DNA of 64,000 nt from Latilactobacillus graminis DSM 20719 (lineage in GTDB: Bacteria > Bacillota > Bacilli > Lactobacillales > Lactobacillaceae), in contig NZ_AYZB01000058.1 in assembly GCF_001436415.1 (NCBI RefSeq), forward strand, positions 62,001 through 126,000, given 5' to 3'. The translations under genes were made by a program, and so were the position numbers. The notes under the pieces were generated by a model that made no database searches, was not told the DNA's origin, and saw only the letters and a list, made by a program, of their open reading frames with translations. Each line of letters begins with the position of its first letter. Position 1 is the stretch's first letter. Below, piece by piece: positions 53,929-62,830 of the stretch.

Positions 53929-55020
53929 TTAGTTGAGGGTTAAGAGGCCTTCCATTAACCACTGGCCTGTTTTAAGTTGACACCAACGACTTTGATTATC
54001 GAGTATGACAACTTGTTTAATAACTACCCGTGTTTTAGGCATTACCTGATAGGTTGTTGGGTGGTCATATGGTGCTTGCCAAAACGTTACCGTGCTATTG
54101 TTTAAACTTGCACTGAGATTTAAAGATGTCGTTTTGACAACTGCGTAACGATAGGTGAACTTTGGTACTTGGTATGTTTCATCACTGCCTTTAGGATTAG
54201 TGGCATGTAGTTGATAACGTGTGGGGCTAATCCAGAAACTACCAAGATTGAACCATTGTTTACCAGATGGGGTGATTGCACGGCTATAAATTTTCCAAAC
54301 CGCGTGTTTTGGTAAACGTGATGCAGTTAGTGCTTCTTCACTTGGTTGCTGATACGTATTCGTTGACTCAAGGAGTTCGATGAAGCGCTGTTTAGGTGCA
54401 TCGCTATGTTTTAAATTCAGTGGATCATATTTAAAATGCACAAACTGTGTCTTGGTTGTAAACCGGCCAGTCTGATTAGCTGAGATGTGGTGTACAAAGT
54501 TAGCACCACCTTCTAGTGGATTGGCCTGATAGCGTTCGTTTAAAGCACCTGATAAAAATTGGGGCTTAATCAACAAACCACCTTCTAAGTTCTGATGTAA
54601 AACCATGACTGGCGCTGCGAGTTGTGGTTTATAAAAAAGCCAAATCGTCGTGTTTTCTTCAGGAAAATGTTGTTTTAAATTGGTAATGGCTGCCAAGTAA
54701 TAACCGGCAAATTTTAACCATGGCAAATCGAGCACGGTGCCCACCTCACCGGTCAAGGTCATCGTGGGGCGCAAAGGTACCCGATGATGATCGATGTAGT
54801 GGATGGTGACGGTGCTGAAGCGCGATTGGGTGGGCATAATGACCAATGGGGTTGTTTCATCCTGACTGGCAGGAGCGACTGGCTGATTCTGTGATGATTG
54901 AGGCGCTTGATGGATTGGCTCTTGCTCAGCGACGGGTTTGTGCACATGACTGCTCGACTGAGAAGCTATTTTTTTGGGGCGCCATTTCAATAACGATTGA
55001 AGCAAGTTAATCAGATTCAT
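53929..55020 (-). CDS. MucBP-like domain protein without an obvious export signal
   Basis: 363 residues. The N-terminus (MNLINLLQSLLKWRPKKIAS) is basic-amphipathic, not a clear signal peptide, followed by a Gln/Ser/Pro-rich linker. At about residues 68-132 a MucBP-like unit reads VTIHYIDHHRVPLRPTMTL, TGEVGTVLDLPWLKFAGYYL and IWLFYKP. The middle part contains a second partial repeat-like stretch, and the end (FWQAPYDHPTTYQVMPK, WCQLKTGQWLMEGLL) looks like a small GW/SH3-type domain. No LPxTG motif. It may bind envelope glycans if exported; how is unclear. Confidence 0.65.
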   Translation of the reverse strand: MNLINLLQSLLKWRPKKIASQSSSHVHKPVAEQEPIHQAPQSSQNQPVAPASQDETTPLVIMPTQSRFSTVTIHYIDHHRVPLRPTMTLTGEVGTVLDLPWLKFAGYYLAAITNLKQHFPEENTTIWLFYKPQLAAPVMVLHQNLEGGLLIKPQFLSGALNERYQANPLEGGANFVHHISANQTGRFTTKTQFVHFKYDPLNLKHSDAPKQRFIELLESTNTYQQPSEEALTASRLPKHAVWKIYSRAITPSGKQWFNLGSFWISPTRYQLHATNPKGSDETYQVPKFTYRYAVVKTTSLNLSASLNNSTVTFWQAPYDHPTTYQVMPKTRVVIKQVVILDNQSRWCQLKTGQWLMEGLLTLN

Positions 55021-55117
55021 ACGGACTCCTTGTAGCGCGTTACTTATTACTATTAGTTTAGCATAAATTTTGAAAAGTGTGGTTGATAATTAACCACACC
55101 AATCGCTGTTAAGACGT

Positions 55118-55156
55118 AAAAACCGCCCTAAATATTATTTATTTAGGGCGGTCCAA
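55118..55156 (-). terminator. Terminator of the DUF1827 gene
   Basis: ACCGCCCTAAATA pairs with TATTTAGGGCGGT; T-run on the minus strand side at 55118. Confidence 0.88.
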
Positions 55157-55166
55157 GTTAAATGAT

Positions 55167-55463
55167 TTAGCTCGCTGTCGTTGAAGGAGTAGGAAGGGTA
55201 ATCTCAACTAATGGACCGTCGTTTAAAACTTCGAGGCCATCTGTTGAATCTAGTCCAGCGAGTTCCTTTAAAACAAAATCAATTTCAGCTTGCTGAACGT
55301 GACGATGATCATTTTTTAAAAGTAGTTCACGATCCTTCGCCGAATGTGAGTCAAGAACCGTTGTCTTACCAAGTGAATAAACTTTAACATAGGTTGCGGC
55401 TGTCGTGGCTAATTGTTGTGAAACAAGTCGATTATATGAATTGGTTACATTGATTAAGCGCAT
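55167..55463 (-). CDS. DUF1827-family protein
   Basis: 98 residues from the ATG after GGGAGTGATTCAG. MRLINVTNSYNRLVSQQLATT and YVKVYSLGKTTVLDS are the family opening; the rest is acidic and helical. DUF1827 is confined to Lactobacillales and is often near clpE, as here. Function unknown. It lies downstream of clpE on the same strand and may share its heat control by readthrough. Confidence 0.85.
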   Translation of the reverse strand: MRLINVTNSYNRLVSQQLATTAATYVKVYSLGKTTVLDSHSAKDRELLLKNDHRHVQQAEIDFVLKELAGLDSTDGLEVLNDGPLVEITLPTPSTTAS

Positions 55464-55559
55464 CTGAATCACTCCCTAAGTTTCTAAGTCTTATTATTAG
55501 TATATCTGAAAACGCTTCACTTAGCACGTGATACGGCTTACAACGTGCCAATTTATATT

Positions 55560-57761
55560 TTAATCGGTTGTTTGATCATCTTTAGCATGCTTAATTTGAA
55601 TTTGATCTTCAACAAGCTGTGCTGTAAGCTGCTGATGTTCTGGGTGATCGAGGTAGTAATCAGCAACGCGATCTTCAATTTGTTCTTGAATAACACGGCG
55701 TAAAGGTCGTGCTCCCATTTCAGGATTATAGCCAAGATCAACTAAACGAGCTTTAACTGGTTCAGTTACATGAATGTGTAGGTTTTGATCAGCAATCATC
55801 GCGTTCGTTTGATCTAGCATCAAGCTGACAATCTTCATTAGACTATCTTTACTTAGTGGTTGGAATTCGATGATATCATCAAACCGGTTTAAAAATTCGG
55901 GTTTAAAGTAATTTTGTAGTTGATTTAAAATGGAATGTGTTTGACCAGAAACGGTTGCCCCAAAACCAACATTAGCTTCTGCATCGGTTTGTCCCGCATT
56001 AGAAGTCATGATAATGATAGTGTCTTTGAAACTGACGGTCCGCCCCTGCGAATCGGTTAAACGACCGTCATCTAAAATTTGTAAGAACATATGCATGACG
56101 TCTGGATGGGCTTTTTCAATTTCATCCAATAGAATTAAGCTATATGGATTACGGCGAACTTGTTCAGTCAATTGGCCTGCTTCTTCATAGCCGACATAGC
56201 CAGGAGGCGAACCAATTAGTTTTGACACACTGAATTTTTCCATATATTCACTCATGTCAAAACGAATCATTGCATCCGTACTGCCAAAAAGTTCTTTGGC
56301 AATTTGTTTGGCTAATTCTGTTTTACCAACACCAGTCGGGCCAACAAAGAGAAATGAGCCAATTGGTCGACCTGATTTATTGAAACCAATTCGATTACGC
56401 CGAATTGAACGGGCAACCTTATCAACCGCCGGATCTTGGCCAATTACGTGTGCTTCGAGATTCTCAGCGAGATTCTTTAGCTGTGCTTGTTCTTGGGCCT
56501 TTAACTCACCAACGGGAATGTGGGTTTTTTCTTCAACAATTTGTTCCATGTCCTTATCGGTTACGGTTGGCATTTCAGATTGATCAACAGCACTGGTATC
56601 TCGAATCTTTGTCAATTTTGTGACTTGATCGCGATAATAAGCTGCTTTTTCGTAATCTTCGCCTTTTAAGGCACTTTGTTTTTCAGCTTCAGCATTCTGC
56701 AATTTCTTTTCAATTGCCTTTGGATCGACAACATCAATGGTTAAGTTCTTCTTTGATCCTGTTTCATCAAGTAAATCGATGGCTTTATCAGGTAAATAGC
56801 GATCTTGAATGTAACGGTTCGAAAGTGTAGCAGCCGCTTTAATCGCTTCGTCTGTATAGTGAACTTGATGATAGGCCTCATATTTATCTTGGAGACCTCT
56901 TAGAATTTGGATCGTTTCATCAACAGAAGGTTCATTAACAGAAACCGGTTGGAGGCGGCGTGCAAGTGCTGCATCTTTTTCAATTTGGCGGAATTCATTA
57001 TTAGTAGTAGCACCGACTAATTGTAATTCACCACGGGCAAGGGCCGGTTTTAAGACATTACCAGCATCCATGCCGCCTTCAGCATTTCCGGCGCCGACGA
57101 TTTCATGAATTTCATCAATGAAAAGAATGTATTTTTTATTTTGTTTAAGTTCATTCATTAATTGCTGCATGCGTTGTTCAAATTGACCGCGAATTCCGGT
57201 TCCCTGAACGAGTGAAACGACGTCTAAACGAATCACTTGCTTGTCTTTTAGTTTAGCCGGAACGTTATCGTCGGCAATTTTTTGTGCTAAGCCTTCAACA
57301 ACCGCGGTCTTACCAACGCCGGCTTCTCCGATTAATACAGGATTATTCTTTGTCCGTCGATTTAAAATTTCGATTACGCGGTCGATTTCAGCATCACGAC
57401 CAATGACGGGATCGATGTGGCCAGCTTTAGCCAAATTTGTTAGGTTAACACCATATTGACTAAGGAGACTTTCACCATGATGACCATTATTGCCGCCACC
57501 TTGGCCACCACTTTGTGTTTGAGGTCCTTGGTTAGCTTGTGCTTGGTCATCAGCACTTGCGCCCATGGACCGGAAGAAATTATCTAAACTTCCAAAACCG
57601 AACGGGTCGACATATTGGCCTTGAGGCGTTTGGCCAGTACTATTTTGTTGTTTCAAGAGCTGATAACAATTTTGGCAAAGATCAATTTCTTGCCGTTGAC
57701 CATTGGTGCTCGTGTAAAGGTGAATCGTTGCAGGATTTTTCTGGCAGTTTTGACAAAGCAT
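55560..57761 (-). CDS. clpE: ClpE, ATP-dependent Clp unfoldase
   Basis: 733 residues. The N-terminal zinc finger [16 protein letters not shown]...CQNC (two CxxC) is specific to ClpE. Two AAA+ modules follow: GEAGVGKT with [12 protein letters not shown], and [15 protein letters not shown] with [16 protein letters not shown]-type region (about 385-410, [13 protein letters not shown]) lies between them, and [21 protein letters not shown] is the C-terminal sensor motif. It unfolds substrates for ClpP. A CtsR operator is present upstream. Confidence 0.97.
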   Translation of the reverse strand: MLCQNCQKNPATIHLYTSTNGQRQEIDLCQNCYQLLKQQNSTGQTPQGQYVDPFGFGSLDNFFRSMGASADDQAQANQGPQTQSGGQGGGNNGHHGESLLSQYGVNLTNLAKAGHIDPVIGRDAEIDRVIEILNRRTKNNPVLIGEAGVGKTAVVEGLAQKIADDNVPAKLKDKQVIRLDVVSLVQGTGIRGQFEQRMQQLMNELKQNKKYILFIDEIHEIVGAGNAEGGMDAGNVLKPALARGELQLVGATTNNEFRQIEKDAALARRLQPVSVNEPSVDETIQILRGLQDKYEAYHQVHYTDEAIKAAATLSNRYIQDRYLPDKAIDLLDETGSKKNLTIDVVDPKAIEKKLQNAEAEKQSALKGEDYEKAAYYRDQVTKLTKIRDTSAVDQSEMPTVTDKDMEQIVEEKTHIPVGELKAQEQAQLKNLAENLEAHVIGQDPAVDKVARSIRRNRIGFNKSGRPIGSFLFVGPTGVGKTELAKQIAKELFGSTDAMIRFDMSEYMEKFSVSKLIGSPPGYVGYEEAGQLTEQVRRNPYSLILLDEIEKAHPDVMHMFLQILDDGRLTDSQGRTVSFKDTIIIMTSNAGQTDAEANVGFGATVSGQTHSILNQLQNYFKPEFLNRFDDIIEFQPLSKDSLMKIVSLMLDQTNAMIADQNLHIHVTEPVKARLVDLGYNPEMGARPLRRVIQEQIEDRVADYYLDHPEHQQLTAQLVEDQIQIKHAKDDQTTD

Positions 57762-57809
57762 TAATCTGTCACAACCTTTCAATTAGTAATTAAGAAACGT
57801 CAAAGCCTT

Positions 57810-57826
57810 TTTGACTATCTTTGACC
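57810..57826. promoter_or_regulatory. CtsR operator upstream of clpE
   Basis: Read on the minus strand it is GGTCAAAGATAGTCAAA, a direct heptad repeat that matches the CtsR consensus GGTCAAA-N3-AGTCAAA. A further half-site CGTCAAAG lies at 57798-57805. The repressor gene itself is not in this window. Confidence 0.9.
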
Positions 57827-57856
57827 TTTAAATAAATTATAATCATCTCTAAAAAA

Positions 57857-57875
57857 AGTTGCAAGTATTGCAACT
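57857..57875. promoter_or_regulatory. Perfect 8-bp inverted repeat between clpE and the 62-aa gene
   Basis: AGTTGCAA and TTGCAACT are separated by GTA. This 19-bp dyad lies in the divergent intergenic region, 30 bp from the CtsR box, and looks like an operator for an unidentified regulator. Confidence 0.55.
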
Positions 57876-58005
57876 CGGAAATAAAAATTTCTTGTCAGGG
57901 CTGGCGATAATGCGGTAGGATAGGTCCATTGGTTTAATGTAAATACTAAATGAAAACGGATTATTAAAACCAACTAAAAAATAAATATTGAGGAGAAAAA
58001 AACGA

Positions 58006-58194
58006 ATGCGAGATTTTTTAGCAGAGATGGATGCCTTGATAAACAACGAAAAAAAAGCTATCGAAGTATCGCAATCTGAGTTCTTGGATTTTCAGAAAGT
58101 ATGGGTCAATTATGAACACCGGAAAGAAATTGTGGGTGAAGCACAGCGAAATGGAGCGGTAATTTACCGCAAGTCTGAAAGCGGTACAGTGTAG
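58006..58194 (+). CDS. Conserved hypothetical protein, 62 aa
   Basis: The ATG follows GAGGAGAAAAAAACGA. A charged, probably helical protein: MRDFLAEMDALINNEKKAI, then FLDFQKVWVNYEHRKEIVGEA. It sits between the divergent clpE and ptsH; a 140-bp gap with a hairpin separates it from ptsH. Not recognised by family; a role in stress or PTS control is only suggested by position. Confidence 0.7.
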   Translation: MRDFLAEMDALINNEKKAIEVSQSEFLDFQKVWVNYEHRKEIVGEAQRNGAVIYRKSESGTV

Positions 58195-58265
58195 ACGGCC
58201 ACTAATTTTGTTAGCGAAACTGTTGTAGTATTTAAAAAAAAATGGTAATCTTAAATATCGGAAGG

Positions 58266-58286
58266 GTAGCCACTATTAGTGACTAC
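58266..58286 (+). promoter_or_regulatory. Hairpin in the ptsH leader
   Basis: GTAG-C-CACTA pairs with TAGTG-A-CTAC (nine pairs, one mismatch, one-base loop core), 51 bp before the ptsH ATG, without a T-run. It may stabilise the ptsHI mRNA. Confidence 0.45.
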
Positions 58287-58337
58287 TCATTTCGTTAAAA
58301 ACTAAATCTATCATTAGATAAAAGGGGATCGATTAAT

Positions 58338-58604
58338 ATGGAAAAACGCGATTTTCACGTAGTAGCAGACACAGGTATCCACGCACGTCCAGCTACATTA
58401 TTAGTACAAACAGCAAGCAAATTTAATTCAGATGTTAACTTAGAATATAAAGGTAAATCTGTAAACTTGAAGTCAATCATGGGTGTTATGTCACTCGGTG
58501 TTGGCCAAGGTGCTGATGTGACTATCTCAGCTGAAGGCGCTGACGAAGCAGACGCAATTAACGCAATTGAAGAAACAATGAAAAAGGAAGGTTTATCTGA
58601 ATAA
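58338..58604 (+). CDS. ptsH: Phosphocarrier protein HPr
   Basis: 88 residues. His15 in [16 protein letters not shown] is phosphorylated by enzyme I, and Ser46 in [13 protein letters not shown] by HPr kinase, giving the CcpA co-repressor form. AAAGGGGATCG precedes the ATG. Codon bias is strong as for a highly expressed gene. It overlaps ptsI by one base (TAATG type coupling: the last A of its stop is the first base of the ptsI ATG). Confidence 0.98.
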   Translation: MEKRDFHVVADTGIHARPATLLVQTASKFNSDVNLEYKGKSVNLKSIMGVMSLGVGQGADVTISAEGADEADAINAIEETMKKEGLSE

Positions 58605-60328
58605 TGACAAAACTAAGAGGGATTGCTGCCAGTGATGGTATCGCTACGGCGAAAGCCTATATGTTAGTGCAACCCGATTTGTCATTTTCGAAATCAACTA
58701 TTTCAGATTCAGAAAAAGAGATTAATCGTTTGCATAATGCCTTACAAGCTTCCACGAGTGATTTAGAAACCATCCGGAAGATTGCTGCTGAATCATTAGG
58801 GGAAGAAGAAGCACAAGTTTTTGATGCTCACATGATGATTTTAGCAGACCCAGAATTTACCGGCGCTATCGAAGGTAAAATCAATGATGACAAGGTTAAT
58901 GCTGAGCAAGCGCTCAAGGAGGTCGCGGATTTGTTCGTGGCCACTTTTGAGGCAATGACTGATAACGCATACATGCAAGAACGTGCTGCTGACATCAAGG
59001 ATGTTACTAAGCGAGTTCTCAGTCATTTATTAGGGGTAACACTGCCTAATCCAGCATTAATTGATGAAGAAGTAATTGTGATTGCACATGACTTAACACC
59101 TAGTGACACAGCCCAATTGAATGGTAAATTCGTGAAGGCTTTTGTGACTGATATTGGTGGTCGGACGTCTCATTCAGCTATTATGGCGCGTTCTTTAGAA
59201 ATTCCAGCAATTGTTGGAACTGAAAAGATTACTACTTCTGTTAAAGCTGGCGAATCATTAATCGTCGATGGAATTAACGGAGATGTTATTATTGCCCCTA
59301 CAGATGTAGAAATTGCTGAATACGATAGGAAAGCACAAGCTTTTGCTGACCAAAAAGCTGAATGGGAAAAACTAAAGAATGAAAATTCCGTTACAAAAGA
59401 CGGAAAAACATTTACAGTTGCGGCGAATATCGGAACACCTAAAGATTTAAATGGTGTGATTGATAATGGTTCTGAAGCAATCGGCTTATATCGGACAGAA
59501 TTCTTATATATGGATTCATCTGAACTTCCTAGTGAAGATGATCAGTTTGAAGCTTATAAGACTGTTTTAGAAGGTATGGCTGGTAAACCAGTTGTTGTGC
59601 GGACTATGGATATTGGTGGGGATAAGAAATTACCTTATTTACCATTACCAGAAGAAATGAACCCCTTCTTAGGTTACCGAGCAATTCGGATTAGTCTAGA
59701 CCGGGATGATATTTTTAGAACACAATTGCGGGCTTTACTACGTGCTTCAAACTATGGTAAGTTACGCATCATGTTCCCAATGATCGCAACTGTCGCAGAA
59801 TTCCGGCAAGCAAAAGGCATTCTTGAAGAAGAAAAAGCTAAATTAATTGCTGATGGTCAAACTGTTTCTGATGATTTACAGGTCGGCATGATGGTTGAAA
59901 TTCCAGCTAGTGCTGTCTTGGCAGATCAATTTGCTAAGGAAGTTGATTTCTTTAGTATTGGGACTAATGACTTGATTCAATATACAATGGCTGCTGATCG
60001 GATGAACGAACGAGTATCATATCTTTATCAACCATATAATCCAGCAATCTTACGTTTAATTAAGAACGTCATTGACGCTTCTCATAGAGAAGGTAAGTGG
60101 ACTGGTATGTGTGGGGAAGCTGCTGGTGATTCAATTATGGTGCCACTCCTTGTTGGAATGGGCTTAGATGAATTTTCGATGAGTGCAACTTCTGTGCTTC
60201 GAGTGCGGAGCTTGATGAAACGTTTAGATACAACACAATTATCTGATTTGGTTGATACTGCTGTTAACGTGAATACAAGTAACGAAGAAAACCAACACCT
60301 AGTTGAAGATTTTATGCAAAATCTTTAA
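58604..60328 (+). CDS. ptsI: PTS enzyme I
   Basis: 574 residues. The phospho-His lies in [20 protein letters not shown] (about residues 183-202; the His of T-S-H-S). The PEP-binding TIM barrel carries [32 protein letters not shown] and the catalytic Cys in [11 protein letters not shown]. It transfers phosphate from PEP to HPr and thus drives all PTS imports, including the beta-glucoside IIA at 5.1 kb. A hairpin terminator follows. Confidence 0.98.
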   Translation: MTKLRGIAASDGIATAKAYMLVQPDLSFSKSTISDSEKEINRLHNALQASTSDLETIRKIAAESLGEEEAQVFDAHMMILADPEFTGAIEGKINDDKVNAEQALKEVADLFVATFEAMTDNAYMQERAADIKDVTKRVLSHLLGVTLPNPALIDEEVIVIAHDLTPSDTAQLNGKFVKAFVTDIGGRTSHSAIMARSLEIPAIVGTEKITTSVKAGESLIVDGINGDVIIAPTDVEIAEYDRKAQAFADQKAEWEKLKNENSVTKDGKTFTVAANIGTPKDLNGVIDNGSEAIGLYRTEFLYMDSSELPSEDDQFEAYKTVLEGMAGKPVVVRTMDIGGDKKLPYLPLPEEMNPFLGYRAIRISLDRDDIFRTQLRALLRASNYGKLRIMFPMIATVAEFRQAKGILEEEKAKLIADGQTVSDDLQVGMMVEIPASAVLADQFAKEVDFFSIGTNDLIQYTMAADRMNERVSYLYQPYNPAILRLIKNVIDASHREGKWTGMCGEAAGDSIMVPLLVGMGLDEFSMSATSVLRVRSLMKRLDTTQLSDLVDTAVNVNTSNEENQHLVEDFMQNL

Positions 60329-60336
60329 TTAGTATT

Positions 60337-60369
60337 GAAAAACCGCCTGTGTGGCGGTTTTTTTTTGCC
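60337..60369 (+). terminator. Terminator of ptsHI
   Basis: AAAAACCGCC pairs with GGCGGTTTTT around TGTGT, with a long T-run. Confidence 0.93.
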
Positions 60370-60407
60370 TTGAATTGTAAAGGTAAATTAAAAAAAGAGT
60401 GTTAAAA

Positions 60408-60436
60408 TTGACAGACCGTAAGTACAAATATAAACT
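60408..60436 (+). promoter_or_regulatory. Promoter of the copper ATPase gene
   Basis: TTGACA and TAAACT are separated by 17 bp. Initiation is expected near 60443, next to the cop-box palindrome. Confidence 0.65.
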
Positions 60437-60446
60437 GAGATTGTAA

Positions 60447-60462
60447 GTTTACAATTGTAAAC
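60447..60462. promoter_or_regulatory. cop box (CopY-type operator)
   Basis: A perfect 16-bp palindrome GTTTACAATTGTAAAC contains TACAATTGTA, an exact match to the CopY box TACAnnTGTA. A second overlapping dyad TTGTAAGTTTACAA lies at 60441-60454. It sits at the predicted start site, as a repressor operator should. No copY gene is nearby. Confidence 0.85.
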
Positions 60463-60541
60463 AAATGTGAATAAGTAATTTTTGCAAAAGTGATGATTCT
60501 CATTGACCTGTTAATGATGATTATTTAAAGGGGGAAACAGA

Positions 60542-62635
60542 ATGAAACATGATGAAAGACACTACGAAATAAACGAAATGCATCACAAGCATCAAATGCT
60601 AGATCATGATATGGCTCATATGCATCACGCCTCCAGTGACGGCGATATGATGATACATGGTGGTCACATGATGCATATGGGAAATTTGAAACAAAAATTC
60701 TGGATTTCATTAATTGCCACGGTCCCAATTTTAGCTTTGTCGCCGTTTATGGGACTGCACTTACCATTTCAGATGACTTTTATAGGTTCAGATTGGGTCG
60801 TTTTAATATTAGCAACGTTCTTGTTCTTTTATGGTGGGGCACCTTTTTTAAAGGGCGCGCAAGGCGAATTAACCGCTAAAAATCCAGCCATGATGACTTT
60901 AATTGCTATGGGGATAAGTGTTTCTTATCTTTACAGTTTGTATGCTTTTGTGGCCAACCATTTCCTGAATCCCCAAGGACACGTAATGGATTTCTTTTGG
61001 GAACTTGCAACGTTAATCGTCATTATGTTGTTGGGGCACTGGATCGAAATGAACGCGGTGATGAGTGCTGGCAGTGCCTTGGAAAAAATGGCGGCACTAT
61101 TACCAAGCCAAGCACAAGTGGTTGATGCAGATGGACGGCAGCATGCTGTTGATTTAAAAGCTTTACAGACCGGACAAACAGTGATTGTAGTGGCTGGCGA
61201 AAAAGTACCTGCTGATGGTTTAATTCTAACTGGACAGAGCCAAGTCAATGAGTCACTTGTCACTGGTGAGTCCAAAGCGGTAGCTAAAATAGAAGGCGAT
61301 CAAGTGATCGGTGGAACAATTAACGGTAACGGGACGCTGACTGTTAAAGTCACTGGGACAGGCGAAAACGGTTATCTTGCCCAAGTAATGAAGCTTATTC
61401 AGCAGGCGCAACAAGAAAAATCAAAAGTAGAAACCTTAGCTGATCGAGTTGCTAAGTATTTATTTTATGCCGCTTTAATAGTCGGCATCATGGCTTTTAT
61501 TAGTTGGTTTTTCCTAGCCGATTTAAACACGGCTTTTGAGCGAATGGTAACGGTTTTCATTATTGCCTGTCCTCATGCACTTGGGTTAGCCATTCCATTA
61601 GTCGTGGCTAGAAGTACAGCAATTGCAGCAACGAATGGTTTGTTAATCCAGAATCGACAGGCGATTGAAATGGCTGATAAAGTAACCATGGTCTTAATGG
61701 ACAAGACAGGAACATTGACTCAAGGTGTATTCAAAGTGAATGCGGTTCAAGTGAATGCGACAACCCTTGATAAGCGACGGTTAATGCAAATATTTGGGGC
61801 ACTTGAACGTCATTCAAGTCATCCATTAGCAACGGGGATTTTAGCGGATAATCGTGAACAAGCGCTTCCTGAATTACAAGCAGAAAACGTGCAAACGATG
61901 CAAGGGGTTGGTCTAGTTGGAACGATTGATGGGCGAAACTATCAAGTGGTCACAGCTGCTTATTTGCAAGCCCATCACCTTGATTTTGATCGGAAAATGT
62001 TCCAGACATTGGCTGAAAAGGGCAATTCCATCAGTTATCTATTACAAGATCAAACGGTATTAGGCTTAGTGGCCCAGGGTGATCAGCTTAAGCCGGAAGC
62101 GCCACTTTTTATCCAAGCATTGAAAAAACGTAACATTCAACCAGTCATGCTGACCGGTGATAATCAACAAGTAGCCCAAAAAGTTGCGGCACAGTTAGGC
62201 GGCATGGAGGTTCAGGCTAATTTAAAACCGGAAGATAAAGCGGCAATCATCAAAGATTACCAAGCAAACGGTGAAGTGGTCTTAATGGTTGGTGATGGGG
62301 TCAATGATGCACCCAGTTTAACCCGAGCTGATATTGGGGTCGCAATTGGGGCTGGAACAGATGTTGCGATTGATGCGGCGGACGTAATTCTCGTTAAAAG
62401 TAATCCCAATGATATTATGAACTTTTTGAACCTTTCGCGCTCAACCAACCGTAAGATGACACAGAATCTTTGGTGGGGTGCCGGCTATAATATTATAGCA
62501 ATTCCTTTGGCGGGCGGATTATTTGCTGGTCTTGGAATCGTCTTGGGCCCTGCAGTCGGTGCCGTTTTAATGTCGCTTTCCACAATTGTTGTGGCTATTA
62601 ACGCAATGACTTTAAAATTAAAACGTAATGAATAA
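60542..62635 (+). CDS. copB: CopB-type P1B copper-transporting ATPase
   Basis: 697 residues. The N-terminus is His/Met-rich (about residues 1-48, e.g. MHHKHQMLDHDMAHMHH) and has no CxxC metal-binding domain. Eight membrane segments; the sixth holds CPH (IIACPHALGLA), the mark of CopB (P1B-3) ATPases. TGES, DKTGTLT, HP (SSHPLAT) and GDGVNDAP motifs are intact. It exports copper (or silver), giving resistance. The operator upstream supports copper induction. The chaperone copZ and regulator copY are not adjacent. Confidence 0.95.
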   Translation: MKHDERHYEINEMHHKHQMLDHDMAHMHHASSDGDMMIHGGHMMHMGNLKQKFWISLIATVPILALSPFMGLHLPFQMTFIGSDWVVLILATFLFFYGGAPFLKGAQGELTAKNPAMMTLIAMGISVSYLYSLYAFVANHFLNPQGHVMDFFWELATLIVIMLLGHWIEMNAVMSAGSALEKMAALLPSQAQVVDADGRQHAVDLKALQTGQTVIVVAGEKVPADGLILTGQSQVNESLVTGESKAVAKIEGDQVIGGTINGNGTLTVKVTGTGENGYLAQVMKLIQQAQQEKSKVETLADRVAKYLFYAALIVGIMAFISWFFLADLNTAFERMVTVFIIACPHALGLAIPLVVARSTAIAATNGLLIQNRQAIEMADKVTMVLMDKTGTLTQGVFKVNAVQVNATTLDKRRLMQIFGALERHSSHPLATGILADNREQALPELQAENVQTMQGVGLVGTIDGRNYQVVTAAYLQAHHLDFDRKMFQTLAEKGNSISYLLQDQTVLGLVAQGDQLKPEAPLFIQALKKRNIQPVMLTGDNQQVAQKVAAQLGGMEVQANLKPEDKAAIIKDYQANGEVVLMVGDGVNDAPSLTRADIGVAIGAGTDVAIDAADVILVKSNPNDIMNFLNLSRSTNRKMTQNLWWGAGYNIIAIPLAGGLFAGLGIVLGPAVGAVLMSLSTIVVAINAMTLKLKRNE

Positions 62636-62706
62636 TGTCAATCTTTTTTTCCTATCTTTGGAGTAAGCCCGGTAAGGACGGGCGAAAGAAAATATCGCGT
62701 ACAATT

Positions 62707-62743
62707 AGACGTATACAACATATAGTTGTGGTACGTCTTTTAT
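62707..62743 (+). terminator. Terminator of copB
   Basis: AGACGTA...CAAC pairs with GTTG...TACGTCT around ATATA, followed by TTTATTTT. The same stretch (62715-62730) resembles an NrdR box. Confidence 0.75.
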
Positions 62744-62753
62744 TTTGGATTAT

Positions 62754-62796
62754 CTACTATATATAGGTTGAATCTAACTTTTTAATCCGCTATGAT
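62754..62796 (+). promoter_or_regulatory. nrdD promoter with overlapping NrdR-box-like palindrome
   Basis: TTGAAT (62768-62773) and TATGAT (62791-62796) are separated by 17 bp. Overlapping the -35, CTACTATATATAGGTT (62754-62769) resembles the NrdR box core ACTATATATAG. A second NrdR-like palindrome at 62715-62730 lies 39 bp upstream, centre to centre. Binding by NrdR is inferred from site likeness and from the downstream nrdD gene. Confidence 0.6.
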
Positions 62797-62830
62797 GGGT
62801 TTACTGATTCAAAAGGAGACTAGTGCTGAG

